A stretch of DNA of 64,000 nt from Gerris lacustris (GCA_951217055.1 OX578276.1:138939582-139003581), one strand, 5' to 3'. Shown: positions 9,335 through 22,091, counted from the first letter of the stretch. The notes: a model not told the origin generated them from the sequence alone. A program made the numbers and translations.

Positions 9335-10593
9335 GGAAATAATTTATAAAGTTTTGAAACTTGGTGAAAACACTTTTAAGGGGTGTAGTAGTAAGAAACA
9401 GTAAAGTTCCCCCCTCTTGAGGGGGCGCGTCCCCCCTCCCCTCCCCCTCCTTAAAGTCCCAAAATTTTCTTATTTTTCACTTATTACGCAAAACGTTTTA
9501 TTTTTTGTGGAGTAGTGTTATTACCAAAATTATTCCTCACATAATTCTGCACAAAAAAGGTCCTATGCATGTTTGAAGTGGGACATACCGTTTTCGAGAT
9601 ATTGTAGTTGGATAGAGATATAACGTATTTTTGCGAACCAAGATATCTAAAAAACAACACATCCGATTTTAATGAAATTGGGATGGTAGGTTATACTTAG
9701 CCCACTGTTGATGTCATATAAGTTTCAACCTTCTGCGCCCATTATTTTATCCTCCACATGCGCACAAACATACATTTATTTAGACCTATATCTTCAAAAG
9801 TAATCAACTGATTATTATGAAATTTGTATGGTTTGTAGAAAGTAGCCCGCAGATAGCCTCACGTTAATTTCAACTATCTGCGCTCTATACATTTTGATAA
9901 ATTGATACTTTAATTCATAACAGACAGACAAAATATTGATTAACAGACTCTTTACATTTTCTAAATTGGTTCCCTTTCTGTCTGTCTGATAATCAATATT
10001 TTGTCTGTCTGTTATGAATTAAAGTATCAATTTATCAAAATGTATAGAGCGCAGATAGTTGAAATTAATTTGGGAATATCTGCGGACTACGTTCGACAAA
10101 ACATACAAATTTCATAATAATCAGTTGATTACTTTTGAAGATATAGGTCTAAATAAATGTATGTTTGTGCGCATGTGGAGGATAAAATAATGGGCGCAGA
10201 AGGTTGAAACTTATATGGGATCAACAGTGGGCTAAGTATAACCTACCATCCCTGTTTCATTAAAATCAGATGTGTTGTTTTTTAAATATCTTGGTTCGCA
10301 AAAATACGTTTTATCTCTATCCAACTACAATATCTCGAAAACGGTATGTCCCACTACAAACATGCTTAGGACCTTTTTTGTGCAGAATTATGTGAGGAAT
10401 AATTTTGGTAATAACACTTCTCTTCAAAAAATAAACCGTTTTGCGTAAAAAGTGAAAAATAAGTTAATTTTGGACTTTAAGGAGGAGGGAGGGGAGAACG
10501 CGACCCCTCAAGAGGGAGGAACTTTACTGTTTCTTACTACTACACCCCTTAAAAGTGTTTTCACAAAGTTTCAAAACTTTATAAATTATTTCC
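9335..10593. mobile_element. Foldback element made of two inverted family-B-type arms
   Basis: Arms 9335-9941 and 9991-10593 are inverted repeats of about 600 bp around a 49-bp spacer. Each arm carries family B core text (CGCAGATAGTTGAAATTAA, ATAAATGTATGTTTGTGCGC, GGTTCGCAAAAATACG) with an outer part not seen in other B copies: GGAAATAATTTATAAAG and a C-rich block. A transcript would form a very long hairpin, a possible source of small RNAs (inference). No coding frame. Confidence 0.88.
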
Positions 10594-11438
10594 CCTATTA
10601 TTCCTTATTTTCCTGGACTATATAGAAAATTTCCATAGGCCTCCCAAGGAAACCTCTGATCTAGAGAAACAAAAATATACATAAATAAATATTTGATCGC
10701 TGTTTAAAGCCATAAACTACATTTTTTTAGGTCGAGAATTTTGTGAAATAGCATCTAATATTTTAATTAATAAAATCTGTCGCTTAACAGGCTGTGAGAG
10801 GCTTACTCATGTCAAACGACTTTAGGTTGTCTTGTCTTCTTTTCTTAATTCTGTAAAACTGTCATTTTGCGATTTCGCACTTCACTAAATTTAAACATAA
10901 TTCGTATTACCAGGGAATTCATTTCATAACATCACCTATTTTCACCGTAATGATTTTTTACATCTCCATTTTTGCTATTCATCGCCATGATCATTCTTTT
11001 TAATATTATTCATAATCATTAACGTAAATAAAATAGACATTTCTTAAAGTTAATAATGGTATGGTATGTACTTCTGTAATATATAATTTTAAACTTCCTA
11101 AATCTAAAAAATAAAGAGTATATTTTTACAATCTTGAATCAAGTTGACGTCTATTTATTAAGCAATATAAGTTATTACGTTACTTACGGAACTATTACAC
11201 TTGAAATTAGGAAGTTAGGATCGTTATAATGACAAATAAATTTTGTAAAAGGGAATTAATCAGCCATTTTGATTCAAGATGGTGACATACGTATTTAAAA
11301 CCAACTCCCCCTCACTTTAATTATCACTACTTCTTTAAAACAAGGTGGAAATTGGGACAAAGTACAAAAAAGAAGTGTAATTAAGCCTAGATTGTTCTGA
11401 ATTTAGGAAGTTAATGCTTGGGAAAGGGCTTCTTTTTA

Positions 11439-11511
<73 letters not shown>

Positions 11512-12138
11512 AAAAAATAATTCTAATTCCAACCAAAGGATGTGATAAGACAACGGGAGAGGCGGGATACAGAAGAATAATACCTGCTTTGCCCGAAATT
11601 TAACTTGTAAAACAGTTTCCACAGTAGTCGGAATTAATTACTAATTAGGTATTTTTGCAAATTGTTTTATTGAAGGGGAGAGGGTACCGAAATATGGGTA
11701 GGAATAATGAAACTCTGTGGCATCTAGAGATTCACAATTAATAAAACAACTAATGTTTCTTAACGGTACTTGATAAAAATATAAAATTTAATTTACAGTC
11801 TGCCAATTTCTGTGGCATATAGCTTCCTCGTGTACTATTATTATGATCCGCCTGGGAAATAAAAGTTTAGTTGTTTTGACATGTTTCGATTCCCAGTGGG
11901 GTCTCATTTATTGTGGCTAACTTAAGTAATATTATTAGGAATTCATCAATACATTAAGAGAATGAAATGGAAATATAAAATGAAAGTTACCTTTTAAAGA
12001 GGAATAAACTGGATACTTTCATTATTACTGAAATATTATTTCAATTTGTCCACGCGGATCAAAATCTAGCTGGCGTACAAAAAAAAACAATAAAAATGTC
12101 AGCAGCTCAATCTAAGGCTGAAAATTATAAGTTGGACT
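10594..12138. other. AT-rich DNA with an (AT)n tract and a family B end
   Basis: (AT)33 lies at 11441-11506. At 11795-11915 there is a short family-B-related piece (CTGCCAATTTCTGTGGCA..) followed by TTTCGATTCCCAGTGGGGTC, the complement of a Penelope-type hairpin. I see no gene. Confidence 0.55.
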
Positions 12139-12142
12139 TTAA

Positions 12143-12510
12143 GGGTAGTGACACACTTCGCCACCTGGGTAGCGCCACCTGGTTGATGCCACTTGCTCCC
12201 GCCACCTGACTTGCGCCACCCACTTATATGAGGGGTGCAGTCAGCCCCAGATTTGATTTCCCCTATTTGATTGAAGGAGTAGGGGCTGAGTGGCGTGACT
12301 TGGGTGGCGACGTCTGACAGGCTCAATTGAAAACAATGGGTTGACCGGGTGGCGCCACCTGTGGGTGGCAGCTAGACCGTCGGACTGTCGACCGTGTAGT
12401 GCCACCCGGCAGGTGGCGCCACCTCGTGTGACAGGTTTCATCTATTCTCATTGACGATCGAGTAGCACCACCCAGGTGGCGCTACCCGGGTGGCGAAGTG
12501 TGTCACCCCC
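12143..12510. mobile_element. GC-rich MITE flanked by TTAA
   Basis: A 368-bp element lies between TTAA at 12139-12142 and TTAA at 12511-12514. Terminal inverted repeats of about 40 bp begin GGGTAGTGACACACTT on the left and GGGGGTGACACACTT on the complemented right. The interior repeats GCCACC/GGTGGC many times, including GGTGGCGCCACC palindromes. TTAA duplications are typical of piggyBac and Kolobok transposases; the terminal GGG does not decide between them. Non-coding, strikingly GC-rich against its surroundings. Confidence 0.85.
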
Positions 12511-12692
12511 TTAAAGGGTAAATCTATACTATTACCATATGGTACACAGAAAACAAAGAATTTTGTCTAATTTGAAGTTCTTTAACGATTTACCCTACTC
12601 TTAAAAAACACAAAAATGCTATACCTACGACCTACGTATTCATAAATGGACTGCAAAATATTATAATTTCCAATTCTATGAACCTCTTGCGC

Positions 12693-13113
12693 AGGTGAAG
12701 GATGCTTGTAAAGGTTGCGTGACAGGAGATGCTAGTGAAGGATGCGTGTCAGGGGATGCTAGGAAAGGATGCGTGATAGGGGATGCTACTAAAGGATGCG
12801 TGACAGGGGATGCTAGTGAAGGATGCGTGACAGGGGATGCTTGTAAAGGATGCGTGACTGGGAATTCTAGTAAAGGATGCGTGACAATGATGCGTAAAGG
12901 ATGCTAGTAAATGATGCGGGACAGGGGATGCTATTAAAGGATGTGTGACAGGGGATGCTAGTAAAGGATGCGGGACAGGGGATGCTAGTAAAGGATGCAT
13001 AACAGGGGATGTTAGTAAAGGATGCATAACAAGGAATGTTAGTAAAGGATGCGTGACAGAGGATGCTAGTAAGTTCAGATGCTAGTAAAGGATGCGTGAC
13101 ACGGGAAAATGCT
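12693..13113 (+). repeat. 27-bp minisatellite, about 15 units
   Basis: Units follow GCTAGTAAAGGATGCGTG + ACAGGGGAT with point changes and two irregular units near 12890 and 13070. As 27 is a multiple of three, the first units give a 9-residue ASKGCVTGD-like open frame. I regard that as a by-product of the repeat, not a gene. Confidence 0.95.
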
Positions 13114-14580
13114 AGAAATTTATAATTAAGATAGACTACGATCTAGTAAAAATAAATAAATATTGTAAAATTAAGGTCAGAATTGAATTTAATTAATAAT
13201 TATTATTTTAACTCAACTTAGTATATTAAGGTAGTTCTACCTACTAAATTTATTCTATTTCTTTCTTTTTTTAGTTGAACCTAGACTAACAAAGGCATTG
13301 GATCAAGTACAGGTTTAATAACGTAAAGACACATTTCTTTCTGTCATAGAATCAAAAATTTTAACCATAAGACTAAATATTATGTCAAACTAAATGATGA
13401 GATGCCGAACAACGGATATTTATTATCCAACATTTTGTGACCTAAGAAGACAAAAATGTCTATATTTATTTATTTTATATAAATAATATTTAATTCTGTT
13501 TTAGATTTTTAGCAAAATAAATGGGATGGAGTTGGAAAAGTACGTTTAGCTGGATTTCTAAATGCTTTAACTCTTATCAGTGGAAGTTTAACCAGGCCAA
13601 GAAATCCTGAAGCCTTAAGCTTTGTTAAGTCTTGCTCCTGGCCTTAGACAGCAATAATAGATAGAAGCATTATACTTAAGGGCACCTTACCATTTTTCCT
13701 TCTCCCTGATTTAAAATGATTTTTTTTATGTCAGACAACGTTTGAGAGGGTAGAGATGAGAAAAAATGTCCAAGAAAACGCTTCATTTGCCTCCCTTTTT
13801 CGCGCTCTGGTGCCAATTTTACGGTTCAATTACTTTATTGGAAGCATCCCGGACCGGCTGATTTCCCCTGCCATCAGGCTGGAGGCTCACGCTCTAATGA
13901 CGGAGAAGCACCCCCCCCCCCTCCTCTGCGGAGGAGTTTGCACTTCGTCCTACCATTAATAACCTTATAATGCCATTCTTGAATATATACAACAACAAAA
14001 AAGTTTTAATTATTACTTTTAATTAAAAAATTAATAATTTATTAAGGAAAAGAAAGAATCTGGCCTCCAGAGTCCACAGAGTGACACACAGTTGATTAAA
14101 CTTTTATTAAACGCTTTTCTGAGACTTACGACATATTTTTTAACCCAATATTTTAGTCATTTATTTTCTTTTTGATGTTAACAAATTTAGTGTATGTATG
14201 TCGTTAAGATGTTGTTGGATTCCACCTGGCAATCTGACAAATGACTTAATGTCATATATTATTTATAATAATTCATTCTTGTTTCTTCTTCAAATATTTT
14301 TTGAGAGTCAACTAAAAAATATACCAAGTTATTATAATCAAATAAATAGAGAATTCAAGTAGAACCCTCTACTGCTGCCTTTTACTCTGCTATCAGATGT
14401 CATCGCAATTTTTCTTCTTTTTTTTAACAATGGTTCTAAAAGTTTAAGGTTCCATTTTAAACATGCTGCACATGTGAAAAAAACATGAAAAAAATGCTGA
14501 AGATTAGGTTAGGGGATTTGATATCCAGAGTATAATAAAATTGAACGCATGCCCACAAAATAAATTTTAATTTCTAGAGC
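13114..14580. other. AT-rich DNA, nothing recognised
   Basis: Contains a C-run at 13909-13921. The open frame at 13756-13959 has no recognisable domain. Confidence 0.55.
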
Positions 14581-14584
14581 CAAC

Positions 14585-14606
14585 TTTCGGCCTTTCAGCC
14601 ATCATT
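14585..14606 (-). ncRNA. Penelope-type hammerhead-like hairpin
   Basis: On the minus strand TGATG is followed by GGCT, a GAAA loop, GGCC and then GAAAG. The first C of the CTGATGA box is lost. Same plan as the motifs at 15460 and 40787. Confidence 0.4.
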
Positions 14607-14708
14607 ATCGATAAATGGTATAGGAATAAACCCATTCGATGTGTCACACGGATGCTAAAAATCTCACTTTCGGCATCACGATCATTTCTCTTTATATAAT
14701 ACTATACC

Positions 14709-14712
<4 letters not shown>

Positions 14713-14791
<79 letters not shown>

Positions 14792-14800
14792 TATATATAT
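14713..14800. repeat. (TA)n microsatellite
   Basis: About 88 bp of TA repeat with one phase break near 14783. Confidence 0.97.
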
Positions 14801-15346
14801 CTTTAAGAATCTAAAGACTATGATTACTGAACCGATATAACAGTGAAATATCAATGTTTCTTTAAATATCGATAAATACTCCATTCTAAACCAACAAGTG
14901 TAACAATCGAGGTCATATTTCTTGCAAAACGTAAACTGTTGTTTAGAAGTACTCACTAATGAATATTAAAGCATTGATTTAATTTAAACTTTTAATTAAA
15001 CGAATATTAAATCATTATGAAGAAGACATTATAATAAGTTGCTGTTTTATGAGATAAACTTAAAAGTATAAAAACTTAAAGTTAAGTTGGTTTTACTAAT
15101 TGAGACTTCTAAAGATATTTAAACTTAAAAATATTGGCACTTCTTTAGATAGTTACTTCCTTTATAGAAACAGCAGAGGGGAGTAACCATCTAAAGAAGA
15201 TGTACGAAATGTTCTTCTTTAGATTGTTATTCCCCTTATAAAAACTAAAGTGTTATAATCCTTTGTCCCAAAGTTCATTGGACTTAACATCCCTTTGTCA
15301 TAATAGTTATTTAGTCAAATTTATATCCTAAAAAATCATAGGGGAT
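14801..15346. other. AT-rich DNA, nothing recognised
   Basis: No domain. ATCTAAAGAAG and TTCTTTAGAT words recur near 15140-15230 and 15350. Confidence 0.5.
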
Positions 15347-15349
15347 CTA

Positions 15350-15610
15350 AAGAAGTACAAAAATATGTAACTTGGTGCGTAGGCTTTCGTGGGTAGACTC
15401 GTAATAAAAATCTTGGTTTTCCGGTGAAATCCGCTTCACCAAGGGGTTGAAGTCCAACGTTTCGCTTCCACTACTGGAAGCATCTTCAGGGGTGTGGTGC
15501 ATCGTGATGTTTACTTGAAACAACAAAAACACTTGTTGCTTCTGGTAAACATCTGGTCGGTCTTCACCTCCTTCGTGACACGGATTTCACCGGAAAACCA
15601 AGGTGTTTAT
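15350..15610 (-). mobile_element. Penelope-type terminal repeat fragment
   Basis: The minus strand reads CTGAAGATGCTTCC...GGAAGCGAAACGTTGG, then ..CTTCAACCCCTTGGTGAAG and CACCGGAAAACCAAG. The CGGATTTCACCGGAAAACCAAG-type segment occurs in both orientations (15414-15436 and 15582-15603). A relative lies at 19256-19400. Terminal repeats of Penelope elements typically carry this kind of hairpin. Confidence 0.55.
15460..15489 (-). ncRNA. Hammerhead-like hairpin, best formed example
   Basis: CTGAAGA, one T, GCTTCC, loop AGTAGT, GGAAGC, then GAAACG. This gives the CUGANGA box, a 6-bp stem II and the GAAA box of a hammerhead core. One unpaired U sits between the box and the stem, which a canonical hammerhead lacks, so activity is uncertain. 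Confidence 0.5.
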
Positions 15611-16955
15611 TAAAAATATTTCATTTCAAAATCAATTATCAACAATCAAGTATATACAGTTCTTATAAGATACTCCCCTCCTTTTTAAAACGGAGCCAGT
15701 TTTGTGACGCACGTTAAATCAAAAAAGCGCCTAAATAATAAATAAGTCGAGATAATATATCTTATTCACTACTGGAAGTGTTAAGATAATTCAAAAGCAC
15801 AGTCAACAAAGAATGCCTTCAATTCTAAATTAATGGCATAATCTTAGACTTATTAATACATTTTTCAAAAGGTTTGGCCGGACTTGATAATCATCTAATT
15901 CGTCTACTGTCCCTTCTTACTGCCCAATTTTGAAAAATCTCTTACAAATGAGGAGATTGCGCACTAAAAAGAAACCTTCTTCCGATAATCCCTAACTGTA
16001 GCTTTCATATTTGATAGATGGATCAAAATTTAAATGAATTTATGTTTCATTTTTCCTTGTACAGTTCACAGAATAACATATATAAAATGTCAACATTCCA
16101 TCGGTAAAGCTGTATTGCTAATGTTAAAAATAGTGATTGAGTAAGGTCATTAAACAATCTAAGAAATATGTTTTCACTATTACTTTTATAGTTGTATTCC
16201 AATGTACGTATTTAATTTCCATCTATGTAAAAATATACATAGGAAAAGCACATATCTAAATGGTCATCTTTTAACCAGGTTAGTTTCAGTGTTTATATTT
16301 GAGAAAGAAATTGAATGGTAAAATTAATTAAAGCGTAAAAGATATTTTACATCTACTTTTAAATTGCGATAATTAGTTTTCTTCAAAGGGAAATTCAGTC
16401 TACGAAATAGTGAATTCAATTTTGTTTTATTAGAAACATTCGACAAAATCGACAATTTTAAATCATCTAAGAGACGAGAAGTAAAATATCATATAATTCC
16501 GAATATTACAAATAATTAATAACCTTGACACAACTCTTTTGACTTATTACCAGACCAAACAAGATTCCTCATTTTAAATCATTAGAATATAAAAAAAAAA
16601 AAACCTTTTAATATATACTTTATATAATTTTTTAAAACTATTATCAATGGACATTAAAATCATTTTTAAAAAAATTTAAAATCCTGTGCAAATTTAACTT
16701 AATAGTAAGTTATTAAAATAAAAAAAAAAATCCCTTTCTTAATTTTTTAATAAAAAATAATTATTTATATTTATCCTTTAAAAAGCAGTTAATATTTATT
16801 ATTTATGTATTATAATTTATCATCAAAAACGTAATTTAGATGACTAATTTAGTATTAATTTGTCTACTTTATATATTATGAAAAAAAATCTCTAAGGAAG
16901 TTTAAATTTGTATACGATGAAGTTTGAAACTACTTAATCTACTGTTATAATTTCA
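15611..16955. other. AT-rich DNA, nothing recognised
   Basis: Long A/T runs and no gene. Text at 15870-15960 (AAAGGTTTGGCCGGACTTGATAA) is similar to 60390-60480, so at least part is repetitive. Confidence 0.5.
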
Positions 16956-16959
16956 AATC

Positions 16960-17160
16960 TAAATCTGAACAAAACAAATGAATAAATTCACTGACAGACT
17001 GACATACGAACCGACAGACAAACAACCAAAGTGTTCCTGATGTCAGAAACAGATTTCTGGCTTTGAATTTTTGGAATTGGATACAACAAATTTTCGTTCT
17101 TCCAAACGATCATGAACGTCCGTTACCTTTGGTAAGCTCGGATGCAATATTTTTAAACCC
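16960..17160 (+). repeat. Family B 3' end fragment
   Basis: Contains GACAGACTGACATACG, GATTTCTGGCTTTGAATTTTTGG and CGTTACCTTTGGTAAGCTCGG, the conserved 3' end of family B. The 5' part is missing. A poly(A) run follows. Confidence 0.75.
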
Positions 17161-17161
17161 T

Positions 17162-17184
17162 CAAAAAAAAAAAAAAAAAAAAAA
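17162..17184. repeat. Poly(A) run
   Basis: About 22 A's directly after the family B end. Confidence 0.97.
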
Positions 17185-17653
17185 TATCGGCAATAATTTT
17201 TTTACACAACTGATACTTCACAATTTATATTCCTTGCTTCCGTTTTTGTGATTTGAAGAAATTCTTTCACTCTCAACAAACAACTAGGATTTATTTAGTT
17301 AAAAACATTTCATTTCAAAAACGATCTTAATAGAGACCATAGAGACAATGTAAATTAAATAACAACAAACTGTTTAACCTCTGTGCTGCTTAATTGTCAA
17401 ATGAAAAAAATGTTTTTAGATTTAAACGTGTAAGGTGATTTATGAGGGGCAGAGAATAGAGAGGGGGAACAGAACACATCATTTACTTGTACTGGATAAA
17501 TGAGACCTAGTAGAACTTACTAGTACGGAGGGAGACATGACTTATGATTGAAAGAAGTAATTTACGAACAAGAGGTTTGCCTCTTGTTATTTTTGAACAT
17601 ATTATAATATGTACATATTATAAAGTACATATTATAAAGTACATAATAATACT
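17185..17653. other. AT-rich DNA, nothing recognised
   Basis: A duplicated TACATATTATAAAG word lies at 17611-17642. Text at 17400-17540 is similar to 35280-35420. Confidence 0.5.
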
Positions 17654-18380
17654 AGGCATCGCGTGGCTCTATCATTGAAGCGAGCGTATAGTAATAAATA
17701 TGTATTGAATATTGAAAAAATAGATAATTATGAATCATGATGATTTGATAGATAATGGGTATATTTGTAGTACAGCGGCTGGTAGTAAGGGAACCACCCC
17801 GCAATCTTACTATTCCTTTAACCACGCATCTCCTTTTCAATTATTATAAAATATATCTATTTGCTACAAACAAACTACTGCATGTATCAAATTGAAATGT
17901 TGCATGCCTGTTACAATTGTGCATTAGATGGTGTATATGAAGTTTTATTAAAATCGTTACGTTAGAACGTAAAATATCGGTAAAAAGGTTGTTTTCTCTA
18001 TTATAAACGTTTATAGTTTTGGTCCGCTTTAATAGTTTTAGCGATCATTATTAATTCATAGCGGTGTCGCTGTTGGTTTCACTAAAAAATGTTCGTCTCT
18101 ATCAAATGGATGATGATAGAATCTTTTCCCGTCCTGAAATTCCAATTTAATTTTTGAACCTCTCGTTTGCGCGAGCGTTGCGCGCGAACTCTTTGACGGA
18201 TCACGCTGTCCAACGAACTTAGCCTGAGGATTAGTAAGAGGAACGTGTATACATAATTTCAACTAAATCGGTCAACTTTTACTCAAGTTATCGTCACACG
18301 CGTAAACGTTACTGACAGACAGACAAGATGCATAGTTTGTTGAATGTAAGAAGCTCGCTTACGCTCGCTTCAATTATCAT
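17654..18380 (+). repeat. Dispersed family A, copy 2
   Basis: Starts TATCATTGAAGCGAGCGT, passes through a variable middle and continues in the conserved core to CGCTTACGCTCGCTTC. No coding capacity. Confidence 0.8.
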
Positions 18381-18589
18381 TGTTTAGGAGTTTGAAAAGC
18401 AAAGGAAATGTATGAAACACGGTAGGTAATATATTGAACTAAACAAGTATTTGAGTGCGACGAACGGGAAGTGTATGTTTACAATCTTCGATTTCAATCC
18501 CAATAAAGCTTAATCACACTTATTCTAATATCAAATTGTGTTAACGAGAGTAAAAATACTTTAGTTTTGAAGTCTCTACCAGTAGCTCA

Positions 18590-19235
18590 AGTTAAATTGC
18601 GGATGGTTGTAGTATAGTGAGGGAACAGGACTATTCTCTACCCTTTACGCCAACTACATTTAGAATATTATAAAATATATCACTTCACTACAAAAAACTT
18701 CTAATTGTATCAGGTTTAAATTTTACATGCCTGTTTCAACGGTAGGTACTTTAGACGATGTGTATGGAGTTTTATTAAAATCGTTTTGTTAGAACGTAAG
18801 ATATCAGTAAAAACGTTGTTTTCCCTATTTTAAACGCGTTTAATGTTTTTAGCGATCTTTAACACATGATAGCAGTGTCGGTGTTGGTTTTACTAAAAAA
18901 AAATTAAAAACTTGTTTGTCTCATTGAATAGATTAATTTTTTCCCGTCCTAAAATTCCAATTTTACATTTGAAGTTTACGTTAACGCAAGCGTTGCGCAC
19001 GAACGCACTTGGCAAACGCAAACTTGGGTGGATAACGTAGTCCAACCAACTCGTCCTGGGTATTGGTAAAATGCGCCTACTATACATTTATACCACATGT
19101 GTACCAAATTTTAACTAAAAAGGATATCTTTTACTCAAGTTATTGTCATCGGTTGGTTTTTTTGACGGTCGTTTTATTCCGATTCACTCCGGGACTCCAG
19201 ACGCTGTAACTTGCCATAAGGAACTTCGTTCCAAA
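18590..19235 (+). repeat. Dispersed family A, copy 3
   Basis: Shares the core with copy 2 and keeps the terminal AAGGAACTTCGTTCC at 19218-19232, the family A end. The 5' end is shortened. Confidence 0.8.
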
Positions 19236-19255
19236 AACTTTAGGCTTACTATCTT

Positions 19256-19400
19256 ATGAACAGCTTGGTTTTCTGTTGAAATCCGCGTCACGAAGGGGTT
19301 GAAGTCCGATGTTTTGCTTCCACTCCTGGAAGGAGTGCACCGCACCACACCACACCACACATTGAGATGCACCACACCCCTGAAGATGCAACAACACTTC
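19256..19400 (-). mobile_element. Penelope-type terminal repeat fragment
   Basis: Diverged copy of the 15350-15610 sequence: AGCTTGGTTTTCTGTTGAAATCCGC, then GGGGTTGAAGTCCGA. The hairpin is disrupted by an insertion rich in CACACCA. Confidence 0.5.
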
Positions 19401-19834
19401 ATCTAATGTAAATAGAATTGTAAAAATAAGGGGTTGTTTTTAGAGGATACCCACAGTTAATTACACAAAAAGGGGTACGTAGGTTGAGAACTGCTGCTCT
19501 AGACTAGACTTTACTAAGTGTAGTAGAGTAGAAGAGCGCTGGGCTACAGGCTATAGAGTGGGGGAGAACCGAAGGCAGCCGAACCTACACGTCCCGTCCT
19601 CGGTTACATTCGAATCCGCGGTAGGGGAAGGTCCTACAGCTGTAGACTGGATTGCAAACCTCCTATAGGTTTCTGAATCCCTGTCACACTTTTCTGAGTT
19701 TTTAGGTAACATAACACTTTTTGAGGTATGTTCCATAGCCTAAACATAAAAATGTCAAAAAAAAGTTCAATCTTCAGAAACTTGCTAATGAAAAGTTTAC
19801 GAAAGCAATTTAACATAAGTACTATTATATTCTG

Positions 19835-20030
19835 CCAATTAGTGTGGCAAATAGCTTTCTCTCGTCCTTTTTCGAAAAATGGTCACATGAGTGTAAAATA
19901 ATGTGATTCCACTGAGAATAAAAAGTTTTGTTGTTTGGACCTATTTCGACTCCCAGAGGGGTCACGTTTATTTTATTTTTTTTTTCGTTTCGTTTTTGTT
20001 ACCTTCGGTAAGCTCAGAGGCAAAATATTG
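19835..20030 (+). repeat. Short family-B-related element
   Basis: Has the B start (TCTGCCAATTAGTGTGGCA) and the B end (TTACCTTCGGTAAGCTC at 20000). Between them, TTTCGACTCCCAGAGGGGTC is shared with 11884-11912. The B core is absent. Confidence 0.65.
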
Positions 20031-22084
20031 TTAATAAAAAAAATTAGTTTAATAATTTTAAGGCACTAAAGCTCGAATGCAAAATTAAAAATAAAATAAA
20101 AAATATTAATATAAAGTTATGAGGAACTTTAATAAAATTCTACACAATTACCGGCCTCTCGTTTCTACGTAAAGCTCTTTGAGAAGATCAAAAATGAGTC
20201 CGAGTCATAAAGACCAATGGGAAGCATAAACTATTTTGAGACAAATTGTACAGCAACTACAAGAGACATACAGATGTATCAGAAGGGCCATTTCAAGAGG
20301 AGCAGATTCTCAGGGGGGTTTAATAAGCGAGTTGGGTCAGAACTGGAGGGGGAACTAGAATGGCACCCAGGAGACTCCTTGCCTAAACCAAGAGAGAAAA
20401 GGCAAACCCAAATAATTTTGCCCTAGCAAAATAATAATATAAAGGATGTATTAGAATGGGGCGGTTTTCCCTCAATGAGAGATAGCCGCAAGCTTAAAAT
20501 AACCGTAGAAAGTAACAAATATAAAAACTTTCCTTTTCAAAATTATATGAGAATGTAAAGTGTTCAACAACAATATAATCCTCTTTCTAGCTCCTCATTA
20601 AAATAAAATGCTTTTTTCGTGATTTAATCAAATAAAAGTTCGGTTTTTAAGTTAATTTAAAACCCTATTTATACAAGAAGTAATTAAGTGTTATAGAGCT
20701 GAGAATACATATTTAAATACTTTCTGATTTGGAGGTTATAACTAAATTTGCGGGGGTAACCTCCGCAATCCTTCGATGAAGTGTTACAATCTAGGAGGAT
20801 TATTGAAATCTGAATTATTCTTGTTTTGGTCGTGGAATATTATTTAAGGCGAGATATGTAGTTTGGGATCTTATCTATCTTCCTGCTTTACGATGCAATT
20901 AACCAGTTGTTTCAAGTTTCAGTAAAGGTAAAATTCATCATCATTGTTGGTTCACCCTCTCTTGCTTGGTTACGACAACTACCATCAAGATCCTGCTAGT
21001 AATACTCATAGTGGATTCAAGACAGCCAGTGTCTACAAATTTGGTGATGTGGGCAGTTTCCTTATAATGTTGAGTTACTGCTTGAACAGATTTCATCTAC
21101 GATTGATACGAAATATAAACATTGTATCTCTGTTTAGATGCGTAGAAAGTGATTCTTTACGTACATGTCATTGCGCTTGCGCGTTTCATAAATTCCTCTT
21201 TTTTCCACCCTAGTGAGATAAAAAAGAAGAGTTCTTCACCTTAACGAGTTTGATTACATTTTACAAAACTAATTTGCTGTTTGTTTACTTAAAGTAACTG
21301 TTAATATCTAGTTTTTAGTGACAAATAATGTTTTATTTATGTCATTATGACGAAAATGAGGAGAATAATACACCTCCCGACATAATTAATTCGGCACAAA
21401 ATGCAACTAATGAATTAATGTTATCTTTATTAAAAGAGAAATACGAACTTACATACATATATTTTTCTGTATATATTATTAAAATCCAATAATCGTAGAT
21501 AATGTATGGTACGCAACTCGTGCGAAAACAGCATTTTGCTTTGCGTAAAATACTACCCACGCTGTCACTCGGGTCCAAACTCCAGATGCACTACAAACTC
21601 GTATGCAAAATGCTATTTTCCGCACTAGACGCATAATGCACTATTAGAGGTAGGCCAACCATACCGTAAAATTTAGGTTTAACTTCCGATCTGTTCAATT
21701 GTAATTTTATCCGTTCTTACTTCGCATTATCCATTATATCCACAGAAGCTAAGTGTCGGACATAAATTCTTTTCAACGCAAGTTTCACCAAAACCAACGA
21801 TCATAACTTGGCCACGATTCGAAATAATATTTTAAATAGTTTTAAATATTTTAAATAAGGGTCTAGGATTTTTAAGAATCCCCTTAAATAAAATTATATT
21901 TAAACAATAATGCTATGATTAATTCGATATAATAAATCTATTTTTTCTATTGTTATTTATATTAAATTATTTATTCTTGATAATTCTTAAAACAAATAGT
22001 TACTAAATTAAAACATTTAATCAAATTTGAAATAGAAGATAAATATTATATTTTATTTTATATCACAATATTGTATTTCTCCAG
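20031..22084. other. AT-rich DNA with one small inverted repeat
   Basis: No confident gene. At 21505-21645 an imperfect CpG-containing inverted repeat (CTCGTGCGAAAACAGCATTTTG / its diverged complement) may be a small MITE. Open frames at 20217-20426 and 20944-21213 have no recognisable domain. Confidence 0.45.
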
Positions 22085-22091
22085 CTGCAAA

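Noticed and set aside
12099..12441. Two minus-strand frames in the TTAA element
   Set aside because: They come from GCCACC repeats and terminal repeats of a MITE.
12695..12907. Cys/Gly-repeat protein
   Set aside because: Explained by the 27-bp minisatellite; no start context, domain or continuation.
12693..13113. CRISPR array
   Set aside because: Direct repeats follow each other without unique spacers, and the genome is eukaryotic.
19605..19625. tRNA-like TTCGAATCC box
   Set aside because: No matching A box, acceptor stem or cloverleaf around it; the same applies to similar boxes near 24330 and 36950.
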